NCBI GenBank assembly: GCA_002840555.1
Contig: PHBJ01000012.1
Location: 62,001-126,000 of the forward strand
Length of the DNA: 64,000 nt
Source: Deltaproteobacteria bacterium HGW-Deltaproteobacteria-13
Lineage (GTDB): Bacteria > Desulfobacterota > Syntrophia > Syntrophales > Smithellaceae
Reading direction: 5' to 3'
Part shown: positions 42,539 through 51,774 of the stretch, piece after piece
How the letters are laid out: every line of letters starts with the position of its first letter
How positions within the stretch are numbered: the stretch's first letter is position 1
Position numbers and translations under genes: made by a program
The notes under the pieces: generated by a model
Seen by the model: only the letters and a program-made list of their open reading frames with translations
The model's database searches: none
What the model was told of the DNA's origin: nothing

Positions 42539-44776
42539 TTATATTTTAACGCTCTGTCCTGTGCGTAGAGATTCTAAAATTTTAAAAGTAGTTAGTGTAA
42601 CCATATAAATGTCGTCAAAGGCTATTGGGGTTGTGCCCCCCTGAAGAATTGCTTCGATAAACGACTGAACCATCCTTTTCTGTCCTTTATCTTGACTCCA
42701 AAGTTTTTTCCGAATCGTCTTTTGTGCACCTGTTATTTCAATTTCCTTGAAATCCCGGATAATTCCTGCCGAACCGGCGCTGTAAATTTCTATGTATTCC
42801 TTCGGGAGACTTTTCGGTCCGTTTGAAAAATAAGATATTGTACCGATGGAACCATTGGAATATGTCAACGTGACGGTAATTGTATCGTTCAAATGATGTG
42901 GATCGGGGAGAGCTTGAGCGTAAACCGATATAGGCAATGAACCATTTATGAACGTAAGCAAATCAATGAAATGACACGCCTCACCAATGATTCTTCCTCC
43001 GCCGGTTGCCATATCCTGAATCCATGAATCTTGCGGAATCTTGCCCGCATTCACACGGCAAATCATAGACATCGGTCCATCACCGAATTTTTCTTTTAGC
43101 ATCACAGTCAGGGGCGAAAAGCGGCGATTGAAACCGACCATGAGGTGCTGGGCATTGTTTTGGTAAGCAAAGCGTATTGATTCCAACTCATCTTCTGTCA
43201 AACAAAGCGGCTTTTCTACGAATACATGTTTCCCTGTCTCCAATGCCTTCAATACATAACCCGCATGGCTATCATGACGCGTCGCAATAAAAACCGTATT
43301 AATGCCTTTGCTATTGCTGCCTTTTATATTGGCATTCCCGCGAAGGCGGGAATCCAGTCCTTCTTTTCTACTCTCCCCTAAAATATCCTTCACATCAGAT
43401 GTGCAAAACTCAAACCCGAACCGCTCCGTCACGGATCTCGAACTTGTTCCTGAAGATGTCATCACGCCTATTAAAGAAACATCTTTCGATTTATGCAGAT
43501 TCGGCAGCAAATGGCTTTGGGCGTAACTGCCCGCACCGATAAACGCAATTCCAACCTTGCCTGCCGCATCAGATGGACGAATCTTCACTCGACCGCTTTC
43601 AATCGGCTTCTGTGTATCGTATCGGATCAGTATTCCCAGGTAATGCTCCTTCTTCTGGAGGATTATGTCGTAAGCTTGCGGGGCTTCCTCAAGATTAAAT
43701 TCGTGCGTTGTCAAATAATCAAGTTTGATTTTCCCTGAATGAATCAATTCCTGAAAAGCTTCCATATTACGCTTTTCCGTCCAGCGGACATAGGCAGCAG
43801 GATAATCCATCCCTTTTTCTTCATAGGCGGAATCATACCGTCCCGGTCCATAGGAACAGGACATCCGCAGATCAAGTTCTTTGCGGTAGTAATAAGGATC
43901 ACGGTCAAATCCAGTGGGAACGTTTCCGACAATAACCACTTTTCCTTTTTTACGGCATATCTGACCGGCAAAGTTGACCGGATCGAGACTATCGGTGCCT
44001 GCTGTGATAATTACAGCATCGGCACCCAAGCCACCAGTAAAGGAAGCAACCTGTTCGTCAATCCCCGCGGTATCTCGCGCTATCGCCAAATCCGCGCAGT
44101 GTTGCCCGGCAATGTGAACAACCTGTTCATCAACATCAATGCCGATAACTCGTATTCCCCCTGCCATTAAAAGTAATGCCGATAGCTGGCCGATTAACCC
44201 CAAACCGATCACCGCGCAGGATTCCCCAAGACGCAAATCCGCCTGACGTACCCCCTGCATCGCAATTGCCCCGAGGGTATTAAAAGCTGCCGCCTTCAAA
44301 TGTTCATCGATATTTTTTAACCTTTCACCCTTCACATTTATCTTTTCACGTATATCTAGTTTCACACATAGATTAACCGGCACCGCCACAACCTCCGCAT
44401 GCGCCGCTGTCAGTCCACCACAGGCAACAAAATCGCCGATAGAAAAATCCGATATATCAGACGCCACACTGATAACTTCACCGGCACAGCTATAGCCCAA
44501 TGGCGACCAGGCATCGAGCTTCTTCATCACCGCCCGGTAAGTTTGCACTGGCCCCTGCTGAACCAAAACATCCAGAACTTGTTTTACTTGCTGAGGACGT
44601 TCTTTAGCTTTACCGATTAAACTTTTACGGGCAGCATTAACTGTACTACTTTCCGTCCCGGCACTGATTAAAGAAAAATAATTGCGGACAAGAATCATAC
44701 CACACCCTAATACCGGCGTGGGTACTTCCAGCACTTGCATTTTACCATCCTTTAGCTTTTGGGTTAGTTGATTCAT
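42539..44776 (-). CDS. Two-domain oxidoreductase: zinc-type alcohol dehydrogenase fused to Gfo/Idh/MocA dehydrogenase
   Basis: The first ~345 residues are an MDR dehydrogenase: SAGTESSTVN, PLGYSCAGEVISVA, CVIGLGLIGQLSALLLMAGG type Rossmann block (VIGLGLIGQLSALLL), and GGLGADAVIITAG. Residues ~385-745 are a MocA-type dehydrogenase: VGIAFIGAGSYAQSHLLPNL, FIATRHDSHAGYVLKALETG and [11 protein letters not shown], then GEACHFIDLLTF. Such bidomain proteins recur in surface-sugar loci. Two insertions are visible: REKINVKGERLK (~143-154, repeat C) and GLDSRLRGNANIKG (~472-487, REP). The substrate is unknown. Confidence 0.88.
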   Translation of the reverse strand: MNQLTQKLKDGKMQVLEVPTPVLGCGMILVRNYFSLISAGTESSTVNAARKSLIGKAKERPQQVKQVLDVLVQQGPVQTYRAVMKKLDAWSPLGYSCAGEVISVASDISDFSIGDFVACGGLTAAHAEVVAVPVNLCVKLDIREKINVKGERLKNIDEHLKAAAFNTLGAIAMQGVRQADLRLGESCAVIGLGLIGQLSALLLMAGGIRVIGIDVDEQVVHIAGQHCADLAIARDTAGIDEQVASFTGGLGADAVIITAGTDSLDPVNFAGQICRKKGKVVIVGNVPTGFDRDPYYYRKELDLRMSCSYGPGRYDSAYEEKGMDYPAAYVRWTEKRNMEAFQELIHSGKIKLDYLTTHEFNLEEAPQAYDIILQKKEHYLGILIRYDTQKPIESGRVKIRPSDAAGKVGIAFIGAGSYAQSHLLPNLHKSKDVSLIGVMTSSGTSSRSVTERFGFEFCTSDVKDILGESRKEGLDSRLRGNANIKGSNSKGINTVFIATRHDSHAGYVLKALETGKHVFVEKPLCLTEDELESIRFAYQNNAQHLMVGFNRRFSPLTVMLKEKFGDGPMSMICRVNAGKIPQDSWIQDMATGGGRIIGEACHFIDLLTFINGSLPISVYAQALPDPHHLNDTITVTLTYSNGSIGTISYFSNGPKSLPKEYIEIYSAGSAGIIRDFKEIEITGAQKTIRKKLWSQDKGQKRMVQSFIEAILQGGTTPIAFDDIYMVTLTTFKILESLRTGQSVKI
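43326..43356. repeat. REP-like palindrome inside the MocA domain
   Basis: GGCATTCCCGCGAAGGCGGG with AATCCAG is in frame and encodes LDSRLRGN on the minus strand. It sits in the loop before INTVFIATRHDSHA, a surface position next to the Rossmann strand. Confidence 0.85.
44318..44352. repeat. Family C repeat inside the MDR domain
   Basis: On the minus strand, ACGTGAAAAGATAAATGTGA then AGGGTGAAAGGTT are GTGAA units in frame with the dehydrogenase. They encode REKINVKGERLK at about residues 143-154, where homologues run from the VKL segment directly into AAAFNTLGAIA. Confidence 0.7.
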
Positions 44777-44785
44777 TTTATATTT

Positions 44786-45898
44786 CTATTTATTTTCCCG
44801 TATCTGTGAAAAATAATTAATCGCTGCTTTAAGGTTTCTTTCATATGCGGTAATCGTATAATTATCCTCATATCGTTTTCTCCCTGCGGCACCTAATTCT
44901 TTGCGTAATTTGGGGTTTTTAATCAGAGCAATTACTTTCCTCGCCATTTCCTCTGTATCTTCCGGTGACACAATAAAACCGGTGATACCATCAATAACTA
45001 TTTCAGGTATGGATCCCTCATTGGAAGAAATAACAGGTATTCCATATTTCATAGCTTCTAACGTAACAAGAGGAAATGCGTCACGCTTTGTCGGAAAAAC
45101 GAAAATATCGCTTTCAAGGAAGACACCTTCCTTATCGGAACCATAAAGACCACCTGGCAACACAACACAATTTCCAAGATCCTCATGCGCGATAAAATCG
45201 AGCAATTTTTTGTAGAAATCTTCTTCTCTTTTGGGACCACCCAAGATAAATCTTGTCTCTGGAAATTTTTTGGTAACTATTGAAGCCATCTTAAGAAATT
45301 CCAACGCACCTTTTGTTGGCGTCAGATTTGATAGGTAAAGCACTCTCACTTGCTTCTGATTTATTTTAGGTTCTGTAAATAACACATCACTCTTATCAGG
45401 AATAGCATTTGGAAGTATAAACATATGTGATTTAGGAATAGTCCATAAAAGATCTGACGACAACCGATCTCCTAGAATAAGGGCACCCAGCAATTTTGAA
45501 AAGATTAAATTTAGCACATAACCGCTGATGTTGCCCTGATATTGTTTGAAACCTTTACCGTGAACATAAATGACAACATGAGTTTTGAATAGTCGAAGCA
45601 AGAGGAGAAATAACAGGTCAACAATTAGAGAACTAAGCCCAATTGATATAAAATAAACGCATACATCAGGGTGCTTGCGCTGAAGAGCACCAAGTAATTG
45701 ATAAAAAATAACGGGGATTTTTAAAATCTTCCGTGCAGAGATTTGCCCGACTTCTTTCTGATTGCGCGAAAAAGTTTTTTGCACAATAGAAACTTCACAA
45801 CCGATGTTAATAAGTGAATCAAAAATTAATTGAGTCATTACATTTGAGCCATGAACGGGCGGGGGTAGCTGCCCAACAATAAGAATATTTTCAATCAT
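44786..45898 (-). CDS. Glycosyltransferase family 4, group 1
   Basis: GT-B enzyme of 370 residues that starts MIENILIVGQLPPPVHGSN, a typical N-terminal loop. The C-terminal nucleotide-binding half has VLYLSNLTPTKGALEFLKM, FVFPTKRDAFPLVTLEAMKY (the E-x7-E-like motif), GIPVISSNEGSIPEIV and GITGFIVSPEDTEEMA. It transfers an unidentified sugar in the repeat unit. It is downstream of the next glycosyltransferase and part of the repeat-free block. Confidence 0.87.
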   Translation of the reverse strand: MIENILIVGQLPPPVHGSNVMTQLIFDSLINIGCEVSIVQKTFSRNQKEVGQISARKILKIPVIFYQLLGALQRKHPDVCVYFISIGLSSLIVDLLFLLLLRLFKTHVVIYVHGKGFKQYQGNISGYVLNLIFSKLLGALILGDRLSSDLLWTIPKSHMFILPNAIPDKSDVLFTEPKINQKQVRVLYLSNLTPTKGALEFLKMASIVTKKFPETRFILGGPKREEDFYKKLLDFIAHEDLGNCVVLPGGLYGSDKEGVFLESDIFVFPTKRDAFPLVTLEAMKYGIPVISSNEGSIPEIVIDGITGFIVSPEDTEEMARKVIALIKNPKLRKELGAAGRKRYEDNYTITAYERNLKAAINYFSQIRENK

Positions 45899-46000
45899 TT
45901 AATTTACACTTAAAAAGCTACTATAGAGAAAGATAAAAAATTAATTGTATGATATCAGTGTGCTGAGAAAAGCATATTATGACTGATAAGAAGTTGTCTC

Positions 46001-47137
46001 TCACATTCTTAGAAACGATTCCATTGCACAAAGGAATCGCTCAACGTTCTTGCTGGGATAAAAAAATGTAGCCACGATTTTTGAGTGCGCGCCATGTATT
46101 GTCGTCATTCCTGGACTTTTTACGTATTTTATCATCGCATTTGTCAGCGCATCAACATCATCAGCCGCTATCCTGAATCCATTTAGACCATCGATTATAA
46201 TATGATGCGCAGCACCACAGCGCTCTGTTGCGATTATAGCCTTCCCAATAGAAGCTGCCTCATATATTACCATGCCCCACCCATCTCTACGTGATGGCAA
46301 TATAAAAACATCACACAAAGGCAATAGCGATTGCATCTGCTCGTACGCAACAGAACCAGTAAATAGAATCTTATCTTTTGAAATATTACTTTTTTCAGCA
46401 TATGCTTTATAATATTGTTCTGTTGTGTCAGGTCCAATCATAATCAGAGCAACATTTTGATAGTGCTCTGTTATGCGTTTATACGATTTAAGAAGCAAAT
46501 CTGTCGCCTTCCGTTGACACAAGGCACCGCTGAACATAAAGACAAACTTATTTTGAATAAATTTTTTAATTTTATCATTCACATTATACGATTCTATTAA
46601 TGGGTTTGCGGCATAGGGGAGCCATCTTATTTTTTTCGATGCGATACCCCATGAGATAAATTCAGTTTCCGCTGATTTGCTGATTGCTAATGCACCTAAA
46701 GCATATCTATTTATTTTTTTACCATATCTTTTACGAAATGGTAATCGAATAATGCGACTCCAACCCGGTTTGACATCTTCACTCCAATGGACCCAATTGA
46801 CTTTTTCTCTGATCAAACGATCCACCAACGCCATAAGAAACTTGTTGCCAACCGTACCGGGAATTACATGCACTCTTTCCCGCCAATCCGGTATAGATTC
46901 GTCCAACGTATCAATAGATGACTTAAAATATTTCGAGAATTTTCCAAGTCTGGGGGCTGAATCCCATCCCATAATCTTTCGTCTCTCATCCACTTGTCCG
47001 TAATACCTAACAACCATATCAATATCTGATTCATGTAACGCCTTTATAAAATCAAGCTGGTGATGAGATGGCATATTCATCCACAAACAATATTTCTGGC
47101 TTTTTGCTAATGGGTATACGTTTTTATTAACTGACAT
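46001..47137 (-). CDS. Glycosyltransferase family 4
   Basis: 378 residues from ATG 47137 (AAGGGG upstream, overlapping the previous stop by 11 bases). The open frame itself reaches 47179, but that start would overlap the upstream gene by about 50 bases. The N-domain has YCLWMNMPSHHQLDFIKAL. The C-domain has FMFSGALCQRKATDLLLKSY, LIMIGPDTTEQYYKAY, CDVFILPSRRDGWGMVIYEA and the Ex7E region. The sugar specificity is unknown. Confidence 0.85.
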   Translation of the reverse strand: MSVNKNVYPLAKSQKYCLWMNMPSHHQLDFIKALHESDIDMVVRYYGQVDERRKIMGWDSAPRLGKFSKYFKSSIDTLDESIPDWRERVHVIPGTVGNKFLMALVDRLIREKVNWVHWSEDVKPGWSRIIRLPFRKRYGKKINRYALGALAISKSAETEFISWGIASKKIRWLPYAANPLIESYNVNDKIKKFIQNKFVFMFSGALCQRKATDLLLKSYKRITEHYQNVALIMIGPDTTEQYYKAYAEKSNISKDKILFTGSVAYEQMQSLLPLCDVFILPSRRDGWGMVIYEAASIGKAIIATERCGAAHHIIIDGLNGFRIAADDVDALTNAMIKYVKSPGMTTIHGAHSKIVATFFYPSKNVERFLCAMESFLRM

Positions 47138-48266
47138 GGCGCCCCTTCGCGACATCGCGATAAATATTTTCCATATCACTTACATACCGACTGATAACAA
47201 ATTTATTATTTGCCTGTTTTCTTGCTTCTTCACCTAACTTCCTTCTTAGGTCCCTATTATTATGTAATTTTATTAAAGCCGCTGATAAAGCTGCAGCATC
47301 CCCAGTAGGGACAAGAATGCCGCTGACTCCCTCTTCAATCAATTCCGGTAATGCACCTGCATTGGCCAGAACTACAGGCAGGCTGGACTGCATCGCTTCT
47401 ATCACCGCGATGCCAAAACCCTCTTTTCTAGCCATGTTCACATACACATCAGCCATTGCATTCAATTCTGGAATATCGCTGCGATATCCAAGGAAACGCG
47501 TACGAAGGCCTAGCCCAAGCTCTTTGCTTTCTGTCTCCAACCACTGACGCAAGGGGCCATCACCTACAAAGACAAGGTACACATTATTACCGGCATCAGC
47601 ACATTGTTTCACGGCTTGTATAATGAAAGATTGGTCTCGCAATGCGATCATACCACCTACATGAATTATGACAAATGCATCTGGCGGAAGATCCAGTGCA
47701 TTTCGTTTCATCATCTTCTGGTCGGGTGTCAAATAAACTGCATGATTCATAACGCCGTTATATATTACCTTTGTATTCTTTGCGCCAGTTTGATAAATTA
47801 CAGAGCGCCGCGTCGCTTCTGAATTGCAAAGAGTAACTGTTCGTAGCGGCGACAATAGCCCATCTATTTTTTGTAACCAGTCTGAATCATTCCACAGAAT
47901 ACCGTGTACAGACTTAACGACAGGGATATGGCATAAAACACCGGCAATTGCACCGTAAATGTCTGCGCGGGCAAAATGGGTGTTGATGACGTCGCACCTG
48001 TATTGCTTACGTATTTTCAGGATATCCCATAAAAGCCGGATATCCCAATTCCGGAGTCTATCAATCTCCTCAATAATGGCGCCTGCCTTTCGATATTCTT
48101 GATTGAGATTCTCGGCTCTATTGGCAAAAACAAGAAAAACATGATGAAATTTATCACGGTCACCGTTGACTACAAGACTGAGTAGCTTCCGTGGTGTACC
48201 ACCACGGGAGGATGTTTCCTGCATAACATGCAATACTGTTATTTTTTTACTCATTATCATATTCAT
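47127..48266 (-). CDS. Glycosyltransferase family 4
   Basis: 379 residues. GGTPRKLLSLVVNGD at the N-terminus is the acceptor-side loop. The middle has VINTHFARADIYGAIAG and PVVKSVHGILWNDSDW. The donor domain has IHVGGMIALRDQSFIIQAVK, LVFVGDGPLRQWLETE, VYVNMARKEGFGIAVIEAM and LPELIEEGVSGILVPTGD. MSKKITVL at 48254 is an equally plausible start. A short overlap with the following gene suggests a single transcript. Confidence 0.87.
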   Translation of the reverse strand: MNMIMSKKITVLHVMQETSSRGGTPRKLLSLVVNGDRDKFHHVFLVFANRAENLNQEYRKAGAIIEEIDRLRNWDIRLLWDILKIRKQYRCDVINTHFARADIYGAIAGVLCHIPVVKSVHGILWNDSDWLQKIDGLLSPLRTVTLCNSEATRRSVIYQTGAKNTKVIYNGVMNHAVYLTPDQKMMKRNALDLPPDAFVIIHVGGMIALRDQSFIIQAVKQCADAGNNVYLVFVGDGPLRQWLETESKELGLGLRTRFLGYRSDIPELNAMADVYVNMARKEGFGIAVIEAMQSSLPVVLANAGALPELIEEGVSGILVPTGDAAALSAALIKLHNNRDLRRKLGEEARKQANNKFVISRYVSDMENIYRDVAKGRHVS

Positions 48267-48555
48267 CTTTTATTAAGAATGCGGTTATTTGCAACGGTGT
48301 ACCGCATAATATGCAAATTCCATAAAGGGTTAAATAATCTTTAAATACAGATATTCGTCGTAGTTTTTTACAATATATATGAATCGCAGAAGTTAGAAAC
48401 GAAGCGGAGTGTCAACAAATCCCTAAAGTGCAAAGATTAACATTTTCCCTTTATTCTAAAAACATTTGCAATCAAGAGTTTCTTATATGAATCAATTGTA
48501 AATAATTGTACATCACCAGCAATATCCATTCTGCGATCAGGATAACAATCCCTTC
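48267..48555. other. 289-bp AT-rich spacer in the GT/Wzy block
   Basis: No repeat of families A, B or C, no REP and no gene were seen. It is AT-rich. GTAATTATCAGG-type sequence near 48570 is inside the next gene. Confidence 0.5.
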
Positions 48556-49890
48556 TTAGGTTGCGCCCTTTGCCTGATAATTGTAATTAAATTTAATTAT
48601 AATCAACTCAACAATAGCAAGGGGTACAAAAATATATTCATAGTGTGTAATCGATGCCGTTTGTAGGTAAGATGGCATTTGTGCAACAATTACACCAATC
48701 ACTGCGGCGGAGAATAACCGTAAATCTTTTTCTTCAACAAAGAAAAATCGTTTAATATTTAACCACAATAAAAATAAATAGGGCAAGATACGCAGGAACA
48801 AGCCGCCCCAACCTTCACAATAAATGATGGAGGCTATAGGCGCATCTTCGCCCATCGCGTATGAATATGTTTTGCCGCCTAAGATATTGTCGTATTCCCG
48901 TTGATACCCCATGCCCCATAACGATTTTTTATTTTCGTCCAGCGACTTTATTGAATCCTCCAACAACCGCTGGCGAAACACATATGTGCCAATATTTTCC
49001 GGTTCAATACCTTCCTCTATGACAGGTGATATTTTTTCAAACCAAATATTAAAACGTGACGGCTCGATGGCATAAAACAACATCAATACGCATATAAGGA
49101 TAATAGGTGCTTGCCATATTGCTTTGTTAGTTCGCGCAAATGCTGTAAGAGAATAAATGGCCGCTGTCTGAAATGATAATACTATAGAATACATTCGTCG
49201 CGTAAAAAGAAATGGCAAGGTGAAAGCCACCAGGAACAAAATGTTTTTTATATACCCACTTTTAGCACGAAGAAATAGTATAAACAGAAACGCCGTGCCA
49301 ACAAATATATGTATGGGAAAAGATCTCAGATTGGTGTCAGCCAAGCCCTGTTCAAGCAACTGATAACTTTTTTTAAAATCATTCTTATTTAAGAAAAAAT
49401 CAATGTTTGTTACCATTGAAATTGCGGCGAGACAAACATGGAAAGAGAAAAGTATCAAAAAGGTGCGCATTATGACGTATAATCTTTCAATTGGCAGGCG
49501 GCTTGCATAATGTAAAAGGCACAAAGCGTATATCGGCCATATAAGGTTCCAGCGCAAAACAGCGAACATTTCCATTACTGGAATACCTTCTACATACGAC
49601 CAGACCGCGCGCAATAATACAGACAAAGCGATAAGGCACAGTAATTTGATTCCCGGTATTTTCCAAAAAACTCTGCTTTTTAATCGTGGCCCAATAAATG
49701 GTAAAGGCAGCGCAAGAATAAAAGTTAATAGCCTGTAATCCATCAAGCCAGGCACATAAAGCAACTCATTGGGCAAAAAACCGATGAAAGATGTAGGCAT
49801 TAAATAAAACACAAAAATGAAATACCAATCTGTCAAGGTCAGGCTAGCATAAGGTATTTCTTTTTTATAAATTGAAGGAAGGACAAACAT
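48556..49890 (-). CDS. wzy: Wzy-like O-antigen/polysaccharide polymerase
   Basis: A 444-residue protein with about 11-12 hydrophobic helices and a large periplasmic loop at ~265-335 (EPSRFNIWFEKISPVIEEGI, SLDENKKSLWGMGYQREYDN). This topology and length suit a Wzy polymerase or an O-antigen ligase-type protein. It stands between glycosyltransferases and Wzx, and there is no ligase-specific His motif that I can point to. It is 2 bp after the ferredoxin-like gene. The identification depends on context. Confidence 0.7.
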   Translation of the reverse strand: MFVLPSIYKKEIPYASLTLTDWYFIFVFYLMPTSFIGFLPNELLYVPGLMDYRLLTFILALPLPFIGPRLKSRVFWKIPGIKLLCLIALSVLLRAVWSYVEGIPVMEMFAVLRWNLIWPIYALCLLHYASRLPIERLYVIMRTFLILFSFHVCLAAISMVTNIDFFLNKNDFKKSYQLLEQGLADTNLRSFPIHIFVGTAFLFILFLRAKSGYIKNILFLVAFTLPFLFTRRMYSIVLSFQTAAIYSLTAFARTNKAIWQAPIILICVLMLFYAIEPSRFNIWFEKISPVIEEGIEPENIGTYVFRQRLLEDSIKSLDENKKSLWGMGYQREYDNILGGKTYSYAMGEDAPIASIIYCEGWGGLFLRILPYLFLLWLNIKRFFFVEEKDLRLFSAAVIGVIVAQMPSYLQTASITHYEYIFVPLAIVELIIIKFNYNYQAKGAT

Positions 49891-49892
49891 AG

Positions 49893-51065
49893 TTAGATAA
49901 TTTTCCGAAATTTCCGTTGAAAATAACGGATGCCTTTCTTCCAGAGCGGCCTTGGTCTTGAAAATGATTCAACAGTGTATTCCAAACCATTTTTTAGCAC
50001 ACTGCGCAGGTACAGATCGCGCCATATATCCGGTTCGGTTGGTCTTTTAAGTTTTTGCTGTTCGCTTTGTTCAAGCTGCGCTTTTTCATAAATTAGTTTT
50101 GGCAATATTTTAGAAAAATATTCCTCACCTTTTATACTGTTTAACAATACAAGACTATGTCCTTTGTCATCAAATAAGTGAGGCTTCGTGTGTTCAATGC
50201 CCCAGAAATCGCCAAGAGTTATGTCACCAACTCTCGCTGTTTTAGTAAAGGGACATTCAAAGCAGCATTCCCGCAAATCATAATTGCTTAAAAACATATT
50301 GTAAAATCTGTCTTCTTTACCCGTCCTGCAGTAACTTTGTCCGTTCTCGAATTCAACACAGAACGACAATGATTTTTTCCACCCCTGTTGCTTGTCGCGG
50401 AATTTGACTTTCACCGCTTTAGTGTCGAACTCTTTTTCCAAAGCTTTAATGTGATAGATTGCTACATCCGGTGCTAAAACGCCGTGGCAGATTAAATCCA
50501 CCGTTGTTAAATTGTTGTAATTTTTACCCAGAAAAGTTTTTAATCCGGCAATCTGACACGGAGTTCCCGTGAACAATACAGGCCTGCTTTTTCCCAAGTA
50601 TTCTTTAGCCTCTTTATAAGTTTGGCCGATTCTGCTTTGAACGTATTTCGAACCACGCATTACTGCCAGTTGTTCGATATTGACAGCGGATTGATGAATT
50701 ACTTTGAAATCATCGGTCAATACTGCACCAAATACAACACCACCTTCTTCCAATATAGGCATTGAAAGTTCTGTAAAAATGCCGCCTGACGTACTTTGTT
50801 CTAAAAGACCATTATTTTTAGTGCGCGCCGCGTAAGCTACAGGTCTCTCTTTGCTTGAAAGAATATTTTCGATTTTTTCATAAGGGCAGACTTTTTTGCA
50901 GAGATTACAGTTGGTGCATTTTTCTACATCAATAACAGGATACCAGAATCTGTTAAAACTGTATTTTAATTCTATGCATTCCTGCGGGCAAATCTGTGCA
51001 CACGCCTCGCATCCAAAACAATTGCTGTTAATGCCCGAAATAATATATCCGTGTTGCAAATTCAA
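49893..51065 (-). CDS. Ferredoxin-F420 hydrogenase beta-subunit-like protein of polysaccharide loci
   Basis: 390 residues. The N-terminus has two 4Fe-4S motifs: FGCEACAQICPQEC (near 18-31) and CTNCNLCKKVCPYE (near 47-60). The FrhB N- and C-terminal domains follow: STSGGIFTELSMPILEEGG, RGSKYVQSRIG, LFTGTPCQIAGLKTFL, DLICHGVLAPDV and ECPFTKTARVGDITLGDFWG. Such proteins pair with pyruvyl-transferase genes in many exopolysaccharide clusters. The reaction is not known; a redox or flavin role in sugar or pyruvyl modification is an inference. Confidence 0.85.
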   Translation of the reverse strand: MNLQHGYIISGINSNCFGCEACAQICPQECIELKYSFNRFWYPVIDVEKCTNCNLCKKVCPYEKIENILSSKERPVAYAARTKNNGLLEQSTSGGIFTELSMPILEEGGVVFGAVLTDDFKVIHQSAVNIEQLAVMRGSKYVQSRIGQTYKEAKEYLGKSRPVLFTGTPCQIAGLKTFLGKNYNNLTTVDLICHGVLAPDVAIYHIKALEKEFDTKAVKVKFRDKQQGWKKSLSFCVEFENGQSYCRTGKEDRFYNMFLSNYDLRECCFECPFTKTARVGDITLGDFWGIEHTKPHLFDDKGHSLVLLNSIKGEEYFSKILPKLIYEKAQLEQSEQQKLKRPTEPDIWRDLYLRSVLKNGLEYTVESFSRPRPLWKKGIRYFQRKFRKII

Positions 51066-51104
51066 TACCTTATAAATACTTTTAAGTTATTAGAAAAGAA
51101 ACAT

Positions 51105-51683
51105 CTATACTGAAATATTATTAGTCAGGGGTTTTTCAGAATATGCTTTACAACGCATGGCAAAAAGACTGTCACCTAACTTAGAAAGATCAAGTTTTTT
51201 GCATTGATTCTGACCTGTTACTAAACTCATCGATGGCACATCATGTGTACAAACGCTATGGGCGCCAATTACGCTGTGACTACCAACCGTGATGGGACCG
51301 GCAACCACGCAATTTGCTGCAAGAATTACATTGTCTCCGATCCATGGTGTCTTAATTGTTTTGCCGTTTTCAACTTTGCTTTTACGAAAATTACCGCCAA
51401 TAGTTACTCCCTGATTTATCTGTACATCATGTCCCAGATGGACGCCATTAGCAATAATTATATTATAAGGATGCGGCAGCATTATACGATCACCTATAAC
51501 GCAATCGGCTGAAATTTCGATAGAGTACCGAGAAAGCAGAACAGTGCATATACGGCCTATAAAACTCTGCGGTAATGCCAAAAGAAGTCGCAAAAGGAAA
51601 TTTATTTTAACACGTCTTGAAAATGGCACTTTCCATAGCCTGTTCGACGAGTTATCCTGCAAAAATTTATAATACCATAGCAT
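51105..51683 (-). CDS. Serine-acetyltransferase-like hexapeptide acetyltransferase
   Basis: 192 residues. Residues ~60-165 form the left-handed beta-helix: ADCVIGDRIMLPHPYNIIIA, HLGHDVQINQGVTIG, WIGDNVILAANCVVAGPITV, GSHSVIGAHSVCTHDVP. The His pair in the HPYN/HLGHD region is suitable for acetyl transfer. The hydrophobic N-terminal part and location point to O-acetylation of a repeat unit or lipid-linked sugar. Cysteine synthesis is less likely because the N-terminal CysE domain is absent. Confidence 0.8.
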   Translation of the reverse strand: MLWYYKFLQDNSSNRLWKVPFSRRVKINFLLRLLLALPQSFIGRICTVLLSRYSIEISADCVIGDRIMLPHPYNIIIANGVHLGHDVQINQGVTIGGNFRKSKVENGKTIKTPWIGDNVILAANCVVAGPITVGSHSVIGAHSVCTHDVPSMSLVTGQNQCKKLDLSKLGDSLFAMRCKAYSEKPLTNNISV

Positions 51684-51774
51684 TTGTGCAATATCTCCGA
51701 TTCTTAATAACCTGAAAACATAGTGATGAACTTATTTGAATATTTTTAAATTGATGGCTAAGTCATGTAGATAT

